Shown: positions 37,046-47,154, counted from the first letter of the stretch. The stretch is DNA of 64,000 nt from Ruminococcus sp. AF46-10NS (GCF_003474435.1 NZ_QRNF01000014.1:1-64000), one strand, 5' to 3'. A program made the numbers and translations. Notes: generated from the letters alone by a model not told the origin.

Positions 37046-38796
37046 ATGGCTTTTGACGGAATTACAGTTTCTGCTCTCGTAGCAGAAATCGATGATAATT
37101 TTAAAGGCGGACGCATCAACAAGATCGCACAGCCTGAAAATGATGAACTTCTGATCACCGGGAAAGGTGCACATGGACAGCGCAGACTTCTTTTAAGTGC
37201 AAGTGCATCACTTCCTCTGATCTATTTTACAGATAAAAATCGTATCAGTCCTTTAACTGCACCAAACTTCTGCATGCTTCTCAGAAAGCACATCGGAAGT
37301 GCACGTATCCTGGATGTGAAGCAGCCGGGAATGGAGCGTGTGGTGGAATTTGAGCTGGAGCATCTTAATGAGCTGGGTGATCCCTGCAGAAAGCGTCTGA
37401 TCATGGAACTGATGGGCAAGCACAGCAACATCATTTTCTGTGACGAAAAGGGAATGATCCTGGACAGCATCAAGCATGTCTCTTCCCATATGAGTTCTGT
37501 CCGTGAAGTTCTTCCCGGAAGAGAATATTTCATTCCCAATACCCGGGATAAAGAGAACCCGCTCACTGTTTCCGAGGAGGAATTTACACAGCATATCTGC
37601 AAAAAACCTCAGAACATTTCCAAGGCTCTCTACACGTCTCTTACTGGTATGAGCCCGGTAATGGCTGAAGAAATCTGCTACCGTGCTTCTATTGACGGAA
37701 GTGATGCAGCGCAGTCTCTGGATGAAACCGCATGTACCCATCTTTATCACACATTCCTCAGACTGATGGAACAGGTACAGAACAGAGAATTCACACCGAA
37801 TATTATTTACCGCGGCGAGGAACCTGTTGAGTATGGAGTTTTTCCATATCAGCAGTTCGGCAGTGAATACCACAGTGAAACTTTTGACAGCGTTTCCACC
37901 ATGCTGGAAACTTATTATGCAACCAAGAGTCTGCTGACACGCATCCACCAGAAATCTTCCGATCTTCGGCGTGTGGTACAGACTGCTCTGGAACGTAACC
38001 GTAAAAAATATAACATCCAGAAAAAACAGCTGAATGATACTGCCAAAAAAGATAAATTCAAGATTTACGGTGAACTGATCAACACCTACGGATACGGGCT
38101 TGAGGAAGGCTGCAGATCTTTTAAGGCACTGAACTATTATACCAACGAGGAGATCACTATTCCTCTTGATCCGACACTGACACCGGCGCAGAATTCCAAG
38201 AAATATTTTGATAAATACGGGAAGCTGAAGCGTACAGAGGAAGCCGTCACAGAACAGCTCGCAGATACGGAAAGTGAGATTTCTCATCTGGAATCTATCT
38301 CCAATGCTCTGGATATCGCCAGATCTGAAAGTGACCTTTCCCAGATCAAGGAAGAGCTGACTGAATACGGCTATATCAAACGTCACTATACAAACAAAAA
38401 AGGCCAGAAAGCCCAGCCGAAATCCAGGCCGCTTCACTATATATCCAGTGATGGTTTTGATATCTATGTCGGAAAAAACAATTTCCAGAATGATGAACTG
38501 ACCTTTAAGTTCGCAACCGGAAATGACTGGTGGTTCCATGCAAAAAAAATGGCCGGCTCCCATGTGATCGTCCGCACCAAAGACGGCGAGCTTCCGGACC
38601 GTACCTTCGAAGAAGCAGGCGCCTGGCAGCCTGGTATTCCAAAGGACACTCTGCTCCCAAGGTAGAGATTGATTACATCCAGAAAAAACATGTCAAGAAA
38701 CCTGCCGGTGCAAAACCTGGTTTTGTTGTTTATTACACCAACTATTCTCTGATGGCTTCTCCGGATATTTCAGATCTGAAGGAGGTTACGGAGTAA
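37046..38796 (+). CDS. rqcH: NFACT-family ribosome quality-control factor RqcH (frameshifted as sequenced)
   Basis: Adds C-terminal alanine tails to stalled nascent chains on 50S subunits; older names are fibronectin-binding protein FbpA. NFACT-N (about 1-240; AFDGITVSALVAEI), a coiled coil (about 280-430) and NFACT-R (about 440-560; GNDWWFHAKKMAGSHVIVRT). The frame shifts near 38622: adding one C turns AGAWQPGIP into AGALAAWYSKG and joins SAPKVEIDYIQKKHVKK, ending at 38796. Start ATG after GGAGG. The window also has ylmH and rsfS. Confidence 0.92.
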
Positions 38797-38807
38797 TAAC
38801 TATTCAA

Positions 38808-38920
38808 TAAAAAACCTTCCTGTGTCTGATGCATCTCCAAGATAATGCAGATATATTTCTTTAATCTGTAATTATCTGTTATGAGAAAACTCTTCAGATA
38901 CAGGAAGGTTTTTATTTTGT
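38808..38920 (+). terminator. Long-loop terminator after rqcH
   Basis: AAAAAACCTTCCTGTGTCTGA near 38810 and TCAGATACAGGAAGG near 38897 pair across a roughly 65-base loop and are followed by TTTTTATTTTG. Confidence 0.7.
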
Positions 38921-38999
38921 AAACAGTTAATAAAACAGATATTCTTAATCTGCATTCACTGCTTATTTATAACTGAATATCTGCCTTATAGTTATTCAG

Positions 39000-40238
39000 T
39001 TATATTTCCAGATTTTTCTTCACTGCCGGGGCAATAGACATATCTGCCTTATGATACGGGATCAGTGTTGACTGCAGTGCATGATACAGATCGGATTTCC
39101 CCGGCCATACTGTTCCTTTCAGATGATTCTTTTCATCCAGCTGATGGAACCAGGAACCTTTTTCATGATCCAAGACCACTTCATCCAGATACTTCATAAA
39201 CTCAGCATAATCTTTCGCATATTTATCCTTACCGGTCACATGGTAAAGAACTGCGGAGGTATTGATCGCTTCCGCAAGAGTCCAGTGCATACGGTCATGT
39301 ACCACCGGTTTGCCATTCCAGTCTGTCGTGTATACAATTCCCGGTGCACCATCTGCATTCCAGCCATCTTTTATTGCTGTTGTGTAAAGTTTCTCTGCTG
39401 CCTGGAGATATTTTTCCAGTTTTTCTTTCTCTTCCCCACAGTTTGCAAGCGCCCACTGTGTGATCAGTCTTGCCCACTCGATTCCATGTCCCGGTGTTGC
39501 ACCGTATGGCTTAAACGGATCATCCGGACGGTCACGGTTACAGTCAATATCTGCCACCCATTCTTTCGTAAAATGTTCCGGGATCCTCCAGGAGTTATCT
39601 TCCGCCCACTGGATCACATGATCAATGATCCTGCCTGCACGAATGTGATATTTTTTATCTCCGGTGACATCTCCTGCTGCCAGAAAAGCTTCTACCGTAT
39701 GCATATTGGCATTTAATCCACGGTAATCATCCAACACAGTAAATTCCGTATTCCAGGTATCACATGCCAGCCCTTCCTCTTCATTCCAGAAATGTCGGTC
39801 ATAAACAGCCAATGCCTCTTCAAGGAGCTCTTTCGCCCCAGGTCTTCCGGCTGTCAGTGCGGAAGATGCAGCCAGGATCACAAAGGCATGTGCATAACAC
39901 TGTTTATTGGGAACAATGCCACCCTCCTGTGTCACACCTGCATACCAGCCACCGTTTTTTTCATCGTGAAGCTCTCCCCCAAGGCCTTTCAGCGCCGCAT
40001 CCACAAGTTCTCCGCTTCCTTCATGTCCAAGCATCAGCCCCAGACTGTATACATGTGCCATGCGGCAGGTGATCCAGGTTTCCCGGTTTCTGTCCTTCCA
40101 TGGTGTTCCGTCATCCCCCAGATAATAGGAACCTCCATTCGGTGAAGGAAACCGATGTCCAAAATTCAAAAGATCCTCACAGGATGCTTTCAGGAATTCC
40201 TGGTTTTCTTTTGTGTTGATCTCATATTTGCCGTTCAT
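39000..40238 (-). CDS. AGE-family sugar isomerase, YihS-like
   Basis: About 412 residues of the N-acylglucosamine 2-epimerase fold. It resembles YihS (sulfoquinovose / aldose-ketose isomerase) more than true epimerases: ITCRMAHVYS (R59), NANMHTVEAF (H180), GATPGHGIEW (H251, E254), YTTDWNGKPVVHDR and KSDLYHAL (H386) match the catalytic set of YihS (R55, H176, H248, E251, H383). I see no sulfoquinovose pathway genes nearby, so the substrate may be sulfoquinovose, mannose or another sugar. ATG at 40238 after GGGTGG. Confidence 0.8.
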   Translation of the reverse strand: MNGKYEINTKENQEFLKASCEDLLNFGHRFPSPNGGSYYLGDDGTPWKDRNRETWITCRMAHVYSLGLMLGHEGSGELVDAALKGLGGELHDEKNGGWYAGVTQEGGIVPNKQCYAHAFVILAASSALTAGRPGAKELLEEALAVYDRHFWNEEEGLACDTWNTEFTVLDDYRGLNANMHTVEAFLAAGDVTGDKKYHIRAGRIIDHVIQWAEDNSWRIPEHFTKEWVADIDCNRDRPDDPFKPYGATPGHGIEWARLITQWALANCGEEKEKLEKYLQAAEKLYTTAIKDGWNADGAPGIVYTTDWNGKPVVHDRMHWTLAEAINTSAVLYHVTGKDKYAKDYAEFMKYLDEVVLDHEKGSWFHQLDEKNHLKGTVWPGKSDLYHALQSTLIPYHKADMSIAPAVKKNLEI

Positions 40239-40322
40239 TTCAACCACCCCATCTGTTTTTCTTTAGGATATCATTCTTTTTGGGGAACTTCAATTCTTTT
40301 GGATTTTTTTAACAGATTGATG

Positions 40323-40353
40323 AAAAAAGGAGAATGCCTTATATGCATTCTCC
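40323..40353 (-). terminator. Terminator of the 67-residue orphan gene
   Basis: Minus strand: GGAGAATGC and GCATTCTCC followed by TTTTTTC. Confidence 0.8.
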
Positions 40354-40405
40354 TCATATCTGATTTCTTAATTCCATTACCGTAGCGGTCACAGACATCC
40401 CTGTA

Positions 40406-40609
40406 TTAATCTTCAAAACAGGTGATCACATAACGGTCATTTTCCACGATCACGTCAGAAACATTATCTCTGTCCCAGATTACATCACTGATGATATCTT
40501 TCAGCTTGTCATCCATAACGATATTAAAATTCTCCTCGATCACCTGAAACGGAACTCCCTCATTCTCCTGTGCATACTCCATGATAAAATCAAGAATCTT
40601 CTCTTCCAT
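40406..40609 (-). CDS. Small acidic protein of unknown function
   Basis: 67 residues, MEEKILDFIMEYAQENE at the start, with two predicted helices and a strand pattern ending in DRYVITCFED. It has its own terminator at 40323-40353, which argues that it is a real gene. The ribosome site is weak (AAAGG 13 bases upstream; GAGGT touching the ATG). No family recognised. Located between the YihS-like isomerase and a ClC channel. Confidence 0.6.
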   Translation of the reverse strand: MEEKILDFIMEYAQENEGVPFQVIEENFNIVMDDKLKDIISDVIWDRDNVSDVIVENDRYVITCFED

Positions 40610-40759
40610 ACCTCAAAATCTGCCTTTCTGTAAATACTAACGTTTAATATATTACATCAGATTTCTGTGAATGTCCAGATTATTTTCCTGCTATATCCAT
40701 GCGGTTTTCCATAAGATATTACACCTGTATACACACGCCTCTTCAAATTTCACCCTATA

Positions 40760-42046
40760 TCAGAACCTGGTGTGCCGGTTCACATATTTTGCTTTATATT
40801 TGGAGTACACAATGGTCTGATCCTTATAAAGGCCATAATATCCCGATGCTGCATAGCTGATAGATACTGCGATCAGATAGAAGGATACTCCTTTAAATCC
40901 AAACATTTCAAAAGCGATCAGGATCGAAGTGATCGGACAGTTAGTCACACCGCAGAAAACTGCTACCATTCCGCAGGCTGCACAGATTGACGGAGAAATT
41001 CCCATAAGATTTCCCATCACACAACCAAAGGTAGCTCCGATGCAGAAAGAAGGTACAATCTCTCCCCCACGGAATCCTGCACGCATAGTCAGTGCAGTAA
41101 GCACCATTTTCCAGAAAAAAACAAACGTATCCGCTTGTCCGTCTTCCACCGCTCTCTCTATAAGCTCTGCACCTGCTCCCATATATTCATTTGTCCTCAG
41201 AATAAAGGTGACAACAATGACCAGGCAGGCCCCCACTGCAACCCTGACATATTTATTCTTAAACCATCTGCCATAAAGTCCCGCTGCACCATTCAGCGCA
41301 ATACAGAATATAATGCTGACAACTGCACAGCCCAGAGCGATCACTCCCATTTTCAGGCCAGTTTCCACAGTCAGTGCCGGAATATCCGTCACATGAAAGC
41401 TCTCCGGCGTAACGCCCATTCCTGCCGCAAATCCTGAGGCAACCAGCGATGCGATCATACATGGCATCAGTGCCGCATAATACATCACACCTACGCTGAC
41501 CACTTCCAGCGCAAAAACTGCCGCTGCCATCGGCGTTCCAAACAATGCTGAAAATGCTGCGCTCATGCCGCACATGACAATTACATGGCGGTCCTCCTCG
41601 TCCAGATGGATCCATCTTCCAAGCTGGTTGGCAATACTTCCTCCAAGCTGGATCGCTGCCCCCTCACGTCCCGCAGAACCACCAGTAAGATGAGTCAGTG
41701 CCGTTGTGATAAAGATCAGTGGTGCAGAAAGGATCGGCACATCGTCTCTGGAACGCACAGTAGAAAGAACCTGATTAGTCCCTCCGTCCTCTTTTCCAAG
41801 CTTCTCATACAAAAATACAATAATAAGTCCGGATAACGGCAATAAAAGAAAAATCCATTCATGAGCCTTCCTGTAACCGGTTACTGCCTTCAGTGTAAAA
41901 GAAAACAGTGTACTGGCTGCCCCTACGATACATCCTGTAACAACAGCAAGAACCAGCCACTTGATCAGATTTGAGATATCCCGGCTGATTCTTGCACTGT
42001 AATAATATAAATGCTCCTTTAATCTTTTGTTATGATCTATCCCCAT
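40760..42046 (-). CDS. ClC-family chloride channel / H+-Cl- antiporter
   Basis: A 428-residue membrane protein with about 10-12 hydrophobic helices. It shows the ClC motif GSAGREGAAIQLGG with the gating Glu position (as in GREGP), MRAGFRGGEIVPSFCIGATFG, and CGVTNCPITSILIAFEMFG. Likely acid-stress or ion homeostasis role. Its C-terminus lacks CBS domains. The gap between it and the 67-residue gene holds nothing notable. Confidence 0.9.
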   Translation of the reverse strand: MGIDHNKRLKEHLYYYSARISRDISNLIKWLVLAVVTGCIVGAASTLFSFTLKAVTGYRKAHEWIFLLLPLSGLIIVFLYEKLGKEDGGTNQVLSTVRSRDDVPILSAPLIFITTALTHLTGGSAGREGAAIQLGGSIANQLGRWIHLDEEDRHVIVMCGMSAAFSALFGTPMAAAVFALEVVSVGVMYYAALMPCMIASLVASGFAAGMGVTPESFHVTDIPALTVETGLKMGVIALGCAVVSIIFCIALNGAAGLYGRWFKNKYVRVAVGACLVIVVTFILRTNEYMGAGAELIERAVEDGQADTFVFFWKMVLTALTMRAGFRGGEIVPSFCIGATFGCVMGNLMGISPSICAACGMVAVFCGVTNCPITSILIAFEMFGFKGVSFYLIAVSISYAASGYYGLYKDQTIVYSKYKAKYVNRHTRF

Positions 42047-42124
42047 GTTCCTTCCCCTCTTTTCTTTGCTGTCTGCATTATACTACATTTTTTCGCTCAG
42101 TAAAAGAAGGAAGCGAAAGCACTG

Positions 42125-42781
42125 TCATTTTTTCTTCCGGGAAATATACCTGTGTATCAGGATCGAAAATACACTGATCATCACAAGAAGCACTGCGGAG
42201 AGCCAGAATGCCGGAGACTTCGGATTTTTGATATTTGCTCCAAATATTGTAGCGAGAATAACTCCCGGCAGCGTTCCAAGCATGCCACCTGCCATATAGG
42301 TTCCAAATGGGATCTTTTCAGCTCCGAGAAACAAACTCACAGCATCTCCCGGTAAAAAGTTCAATGTCCGCATAAAAAATGAAATATACAGGGAATTTCC
42401 GTTCTGGTAATCTACTACTGTTTTCAGTTTCGGATATTTAGCTGTAAGACTTTCCACCATGGATGCACCTGAGAAGCGTCCCATCCAATATGGAAGTGCC
42501 AATGTGACTGCTCTTCCCAGAAAGTTCACCAGAAGTGCTGTTGCTGTAGAAAACAGATGCCCTACAGCAAGCTGCAGGATCGCAATTGGAAATATAAAAG
42601 AGACACTTTTCACTGCATAAAGCCCAAGCATAAGTAATGCAGCCTTAACAGGTTCCTCCGGTGTATAGCTTAAGATCCTTTCCACAGACAGATCCTCTCT
42701 ATAACGGATACAGAAAAGGAGAAGCACAAGAAGGAGCACCGCCGGCAGATATTTTCTGATGTTATCAATCATTTTTTTCAT
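42125..42781 (-). CDS. TVP38/TMEM64 (DedA-like) membrane protein
   Basis: A 218-residue inner-membrane protein with five or so hydrophobic segments and the SNARE-associated (VTT) motifs FPIAILQLAVGHLF, FLGRAVTLALPYWMGRFSG, FLPGDAVSLFLGAEKIPF and GTLPGVILATIFGANI. Family members act as lipid scramblases or transporters. It follows a radical SAM gene, with a terminator hairpin (42802-42843) between them. Confidence 0.85.
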   Translation of the reverse strand: MKKMIDNIRKYLPAVLLLVLLLFCIRYREDLSVERILSYTPEEPVKAALLMLGLYAVKSVSFIFPIAILQLAVGHLFSTATALLVNFLGRAVTLALPYWMGRFSGASMVESLTAKYPKLKTVVDYQNGNSLYISFFMRTLNFLPGDAVSLFLGAEKIPFGTYMAGGMLGTLPGVILATIFGANIKNPKSPAFWLSAVLLVMISVFSILIHRYISRKKK

Positions 42782-42801
42782 GGTCTGATCCCTCCGTTTT
42801 C

Positions 42802-42843
42802 AAAAAAAGAGCACCGGCACCTGTTTCCGGTACCGTGCTCTTT
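42802..42843 (-). terminator. Terminator between the radical SAM and TVP38 genes
   Basis: Minus strand: GAGCACGGTACCGG and CCGGTGCTC with a seven-T tract. Some readthrough into the TVP38 gene may occur. Confidence 0.8.
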
Positions 42844-42872
42844 CATAAGTTCTGCTTTTTTAAGTTTCAGGA

Positions 42873-44234
42873 TCAGCAGCCTTTCTTCGCTGCCTTTCTC
42901 TCCTGGTCTTCCTTCCACATTTCCTCTGCCACCGGTTTCCAGTTTTCAGCATACCGGTCACATTTCGCACAGAGATGCTCTGCACTCTCCGGTGACTGAA
43001 GATCTGTGGAATGTGCTCCGGATTTTTCTACCATTTCTCTCAGCTTCTGCGGATTTTCAAGCATCGGACATGGACGGTACATATTGTCATTAAACGGCTG
43101 CCCGTCATGATATGCCATCATCATCGGAGACTGCAGTGCTTCCAGAAGTGTTTTCTCGCGGATATTGGAATCAGAATAATGGATAAATACACATGGATCG
43201 ATATCGCCGTTTGCGTTGATATGAAGATAGCGACGGCCGCCTGCAATACATCCTCCCACAAACTCTGCATCATTCTGGAAATCCATGGCAAACAACGGCT
43301 TTGTTGCACGGTATTTACGGATACGCTCATAGGTTTCTCTTCTCTGTTCAGGTGTTGGGAGCAGCTCCGGTGCAGCATCATTTCCAACCGGCATGTAATG
43401 GAAATACCAGATAAAGTACGCTCCAAGATCGATCAGGCTGTCATAAAACTCCTCAGATGTAATGGATGCAAAATTCGCACTTGTGTAACATGCGGAGATA
43501 CCAAAAACAAGTTTCTTTTCTCTGAGAAGATTGATGGCCTTGATAACCTTCTGGTATACACCATTTCCTCTTCTGCCATCTGTTGCAGTCTCAAATCCTT
43601 CCAGTGAAATTGCAGGAACAAAGTTTCCTACCCGAAGCATATCATTCGCAAAATCCTCATCGATCAGCGTTGCATTTGTGAAAGAAAGGAAGATACAGTC
43701 ATTATGCTTCTCACAAAGACGGATCAGATCTTTTTTTCTTACAAGAGGTTCTCCTCCTGTATAAATATACATATAGACACCAAGCTCCTTACCCTGGCGG
43801 ATGATGTCGTCGATTTCATCGTAGGTGAGGTTCAGCTTGTTTCCATACTCTGCTGCCCAGCATCCTGTACAGTGCAGATTACAGGCACTTGTAGGATCAA
43901 GAAGAATCGCCCACGGAATATTACAGCCATATTTTTTACGGCATTCATCCTGTCTCGGCCAGCCTGCAAGGTTTGCATTGATAAAGAAGTTTGCAGCCAG
44001 AGTTTTCATAACATGTGGATCAATATCAGTTACCAATCTATGAATAAACGGATAATACGGATGTTCCGGATTGGAAATGGCTTCGCGGATCATTGCTCTC
44101 TGTGTAGGAAATCCACCACCGGAAAATTTATCTGCCCAGTCCATGATCTTGATAAAATTCTTATCCGGATCTTTATAAACATAGTTGAATGCCTGTTCCA
44201 GTCCGAATTTCTTAAGTGTGTTCATTGCGCTCAT
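42873..44234 (-). CDS. Radical SAM protein with SPASM-like C-terminus
   Basis: About 453 residues. The radical SAM cluster motif is CNLHCTGCW (three Cys), with YIYTGGEPLVRKKDL as the GGE motif. The C-terminal half has CIAGGRRYLHINANGDIDPCVF, CPMLENP and CAKC, like a SPASM/twitch extra Fe-S cluster. An N-terminal region of about 105 residues precedes the core (SNPEHPYYPFIHRL). The ATG at 44234 follows AAGGAG. Product and substrate unknown; no RiPP precursor is visible nearby. Confidence 0.85.
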   Translation of the reverse strand: MSAMNTLKKFGLEQAFNYVYKDPDKNFIKIMDWADKFSGGGFPTQRAMIREAISNPEHPYYPFIHRLVTDIDPHVMKTLAANFFINANLAGWPRQDECRKKYGCNIPWAILLDPTSACNLHCTGCWAAEYGNKLNLTYDEIDDIIRQGKELGVYMYIYTGGEPLVRKKDLIRLCEKHNDCIFLSFTNATLIDEDFANDMLRVGNFVPAISLEGFETATDGRRGNGVYQKVIKAINLLREKKLVFGISACYTSANFASITSEEFYDSLIDLGAYFIWYFHYMPVGNDAAPELLPTPEQRRETYERIRKYRATKPLFAMDFQNDAEFVGGCIAGGRRYLHINANGDIDPCVFIHYSDSNIREKTLLEALQSPMMMAYHDGQPFNDNMYRPCPMLENPQKLREMVEKSGAHSTDLQSPESAEHLCAKCDRYAENWKPVAEEMWKEDQERKAAKKGC

Positions 44235-44413
44235 ACTGTCTCTCTCCTTATTTCTCTCAATGTAGATATGCAATCCAGCTAAACGGACATCTTCATTCCG
44301 TCACACTGCATTTCGAGTAACAAAGCTTTCTTATTGTCTTTGCCTGACTCATGGTGTTACTGTACGTTTTTTCCATTTGAATAACAATAGACAATATAAT
44401 TGGTATGACCAAA

Positions 44414-44443
44414 ATTTAGGCAAATCTATTAAAATGCCTAAAT
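44414..44443. promoter_or_regulatory. Inverted repeat operator candidate, ATTTAGGCA
   Basis: ATTTAGGCA (44414-44422) and TGCCTAAAT (44435-44443), perfect 9-base arms, 12-base spacer, in the promoter region of the radical SAM gene. The gap 44235-44575 otherwise holds only the second palindrome and the leuS terminator. Confidence 0.5.
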
Positions 44444-44461
44444 ATTTTTGACATTTCATCT

Positions 44462-44479
44462 AAATAACATTTGTTATTT
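44462..44479. promoter_or_regulatory. Palindromic operator candidate, AAATAACA-TT-TGTTATTT
   Basis: Perfect 8-base arms with a two-base centre, upstream of the radical SAM gene. Typical of a dimeric repressor site; the regulator is unknown. Confidence 0.5.
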
Positions 44480-44511
44480 TTGTGCACACTTACTGATTTC
44501 ATGATGTTTAT

Positions 44512-44566
44512 CAAAAAAACGCCCTGGCAAAGGCAGAAATATCTTCTGCCCTGCTTCGGGTGTTTT
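44512..44566 (-). terminator. leuS terminator
   Basis: Minus strand: stem GGCAGAAGATATTTCTGCC inside outer arms ACACCC/GGGCGT, then TTTTTTT, just after the leuS stop. Confidence 0.85.
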
Positions 44567-44575
44567 TGATTAATC

Positions 44576-46996
44576 TTATTTCTTTACTACGATATTGATG
44601 ATCTTCTTCGGTACATAGATTTCTTTGATGATATTTCCGGAAATCTTATCTGCAACTGCTTTCTTTCCCTCTGCAATTGCATCCTCCTTGGAGATATCTG
44701 CCGGAATACTGATAACAGCCTTGGTCTTGCCGTTGATCTGAACCGGAACCTCGATCTCATCATCTTTCATAAGCTCCTCATCATGAGCCGGCCACTGTGC
44801 ATGGAAAATGGAATCCTCATGTCCAAGCTTCTCCCAGATCTCCTCAGCGATATGAGGAACAAACGGAGCAAGAAGAATGGTAGCTGTCTCGATAGTCTCT
44901 TTGTCAACAGCACCGTCGTTCTGCTTTGCGATAGCGATCAGTTTGTTTGTGTATTCCATAAATCCGGACACTACGGTATTCAGGCTGAAGGCCTCAAGTC
45001 TGCTGGTGATATCGTATACCATCTTATGACGGGTCTTCTCCATCTCCTTGGTAGCCGGGATATCCTTCTCAATGCTGTCAAGAGCAAGTGTCCAGAAACG
45101 CTTCAGGAATCTGGATACACCATCGATTCCTCTGTCATCCCACTCTGCATCCAGTTCCGGCGGTCCTACGAACAGCTCATACATACGTAAGGAATCACAT
45201 CCGTAATCATTTACAAGATCATCCGGTGAAATAACATTTCCTTTGGATTTACTCATCTTGATTCCGTTTTTACCTGTGATCATACCCTGGTTGAACAGCT
45301 TGACAAACGGCTCATCGAAATCAATAGCTCCGATATCATACAGGAACTTGGTGTAGAATCTGGAGTACAGAAGGTGAAGAACAGCATGCTCTACACCACC
45401 GATATACATATCTACCGGCAGATATTTGTCAGCTTTTTCTTTGGAAACCAGTTCTTTATTATTCTTATTATCTACATAACGGAGGAAATACCAGGAAGAT
45501 CCTGCCCACTGAGGCATGGTGTTTGTCTCACGTTTTGCAGGAGCGCCACAGCATGGGCATGTGGTATTCACCCACTCGTCAATAGCTGCAAGAGGTGACT
45601 CTCCGGTTCCTGTAGGCTGATAGCTTTCTACCTCCGGAAGTCTTAACGGAAGCTGATCCTCCGGTACCGGTACAGCACCGCATTTCGGGCAGTGTACGAT
45701 CGGAATCGGCTCGCCCCAGTAACGCTGACGGGAGAATACCCAGTCTCTCAGTTTGTAGTTGACAGTCTTACGTCCGATACCAAGCTTCTCGATGATATGC
45801 GGTGCTTCCTTCTTAAGTACGGAAGACTCCATTCCATTCCACTCACCGGAGTTGATCATGGTTCCGGAAGCCTCTGTGTAAGCTTCTGTCATATTCTCGA
45901 TTTCTTTACCGTCTTTTGCGATAACCTGGATGATCGGAATATCGAATTTCTTTGCGAACTCAAAGTCACGGTCATCATGAGCAGGTACACACATGATAGC
46001 ACCTGTACCATAATCTGCCAGAACATAGTCGGAAAGCCAGATCGGAAGCTTCTCGCCGTTCAGCGGATTGATCGCATAAGTACCTGTGAACACACCTGTC
46101 TTCTCTTTATCCTGAAGACGGTCTACATTGGACTTCATGGAAGCATCAAAGATATATTTCTCTACAGCCTCTCTTGTCTCGTCTGTTGCAAGAGATTTCG
46201 CAAGAGCATGCTCCGGTGCAAGTACCATAAATGTTGCTCCGTGAAGAGTATCCGGTCTTGTTGTATAGACAGTGATCTTCTCATCTCTTCCTTCAACCGG
46301 GAAATCGACCTCTGCGCCGTAGGATTTGCCGATCCAGTCTGTCTGCATCTTTTTAACCTTCTCCGGCCAGTCCAGTTTATCCAGATCACTTAAAAGTCTG
46401 TCTGCATATTTTGTGATGCGGAGCATCCACTGACGGAGGTTCTTTTTGGTAACTGCTGTACCACAGCGCTCGCAGCATCCGTTTACAACCTCCTCATTTG
46501 CAAGACCTGTCTTACAGGAAGGACACCAGTTGATCGGAAATTCCTTCTCATATGCAAGACCTTCTTTGAACATTTTCACAAAGATCCACTGTGTCCATTT
46601 ATAAAATTCCGGATCTGTTGTATTAACCTCCATATCCCAGTCATAGATTGCTGCGATATCGTTGATCTGACGTTTGATGTTCTTAATATTTGCTGCTGTA
46701 GATACTGCCGGATGAACGCCCATCTTGATGGCATAGTTCTCAGCCGGAAGACCAAAAGCATCCCATCCCATCGGGTGGATCAGGTAATAACCCTGGAGCA
46801 TTTTATAACGGCTCCATACATCGGAGATCACATAGCCTCTCCAGTGTCCTACATGAAGACCGTTTCCGGACGGATACGGAAACATATCCAGACAATAATA
46901 TTTCGGTTTCTTGCCGTCATTGACATTTACCGGTTTTTTCTCCCAGTTTGTGCGCCATTTCGCTTCGATGGCTCTATGGTTATAAGGTGCAGCCAT
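44576..46996 (-). CDS. leuS: Leucyl-tRNA synthetase
   Basis: Charges tRNALeu. 806 residues, class I: HIGH-like PYPSGNGLHVGHWRG (about 41-55), KMSKSKG (about 578-584) for ATP binding, an editing CP1 domain (TTRPDTLHGATFMV, YGTGAIMCVPAHDDRD) and Zn-binding Cys pairs (CPSCKTGLA, CCERCG). C-terminal anticodon-binding domain present. Start after AGGAGG. No T-box leader was seen; the promoter is 47060-47088. Confidence 0.98.
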   Translation of the reverse strand: MAAPYNHRAIEAKWRTNWEKKPVNVNDGKKPKYYCLDMFPYPSGNGLHVGHWRGYVISDVWSRYKMLQGYYLIHPMGWDAFGLPAENYAIKMGVHPAVSTAANIKNIKRQINDIAAIYDWDMEVNTTDPEFYKWTQWIFVKMFKEGLAYEKEFPINWCPSCKTGLANEEVVNGCCERCGTAVTKKNLRQWMLRITKYADRLLSDLDKLDWPEKVKKMQTDWIGKSYGAEVDFPVEGRDEKITVYTTRPDTLHGATFMVLAPEHALAKSLATDETREAVEKYIFDASMKSNVDRLQDKEKTGVFTGTYAINPLNGEKLPIWLSDYVLADYGTGAIMCVPAHDDRDFEFAKKFDIPIIQVIAKDGKEIENMTEAYTEASGTMINSGEWNGMESSVLKKEAPHIIEKLGIGRKTVNYKLRDWVFSRQRYWGEPIPIVHCPKCGAVPVPEDQLPLRLPEVESYQPTGTGESPLAAIDEWVNTTCPCCGAPAKRETNTMPQWAGSSWYFLRYVDNKNNKELVSKEKADKYLPVDMYIGGVEHAVLHLLYSRFYTKFLYDIGAIDFDEPFVKLFNQGMITGKNGIKMSKSKGNVISPDDLVNDYGCDSLRMYELFVGPPELDAEWDDRGIDGVSRFLKRFWTLALDSIEKDIPATKEMEKTRHKMVYDITSRLEAFSLNTVVSGFMEYTNKLIAIAKQNDGAVDKETIETATILLAPFVPHIAEEIWEKLGHEDSIFHAQWPAHDEELMKDDEIEVPVQINGKTKAVISIPADISKEDAIAEGKKAVADKISGNIIKEIYVPKKIINIVVKK

Positions 46997-47059
46997 TTTT
47001 TATTCCTCCTGACAAATTACTCAGTATTAATACTTTAATGCTTTCACACACTGCTTTTA

Positions 47060-47088
47060 ATTTTAACTACTTATGCTGTATTTGTCAA
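47060..47088 (-). promoter_or_regulatory. leuS sigma-A promoter
   Basis: Minus strand: TTGACA (47083-47088), 17-base spacer, TAAAAT (47060-47065). It faces the symporter promoter across about 70 bases. Confidence 0.75.
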
Positions 47089-47154
47089 ACAGAAATCCAA
47101 AAACAGCCCTTTTCCGTCGAAATATGCGTAAACCGACGATCCTGACCTGTTTTA

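Noticed and set aside
37253-38563. A 436-residue minus-strand ORF opposite rqcH
   Set aside because: The opposite strand encodes a clear NFACT protein; the antisense product has biased, unrecognisable composition.
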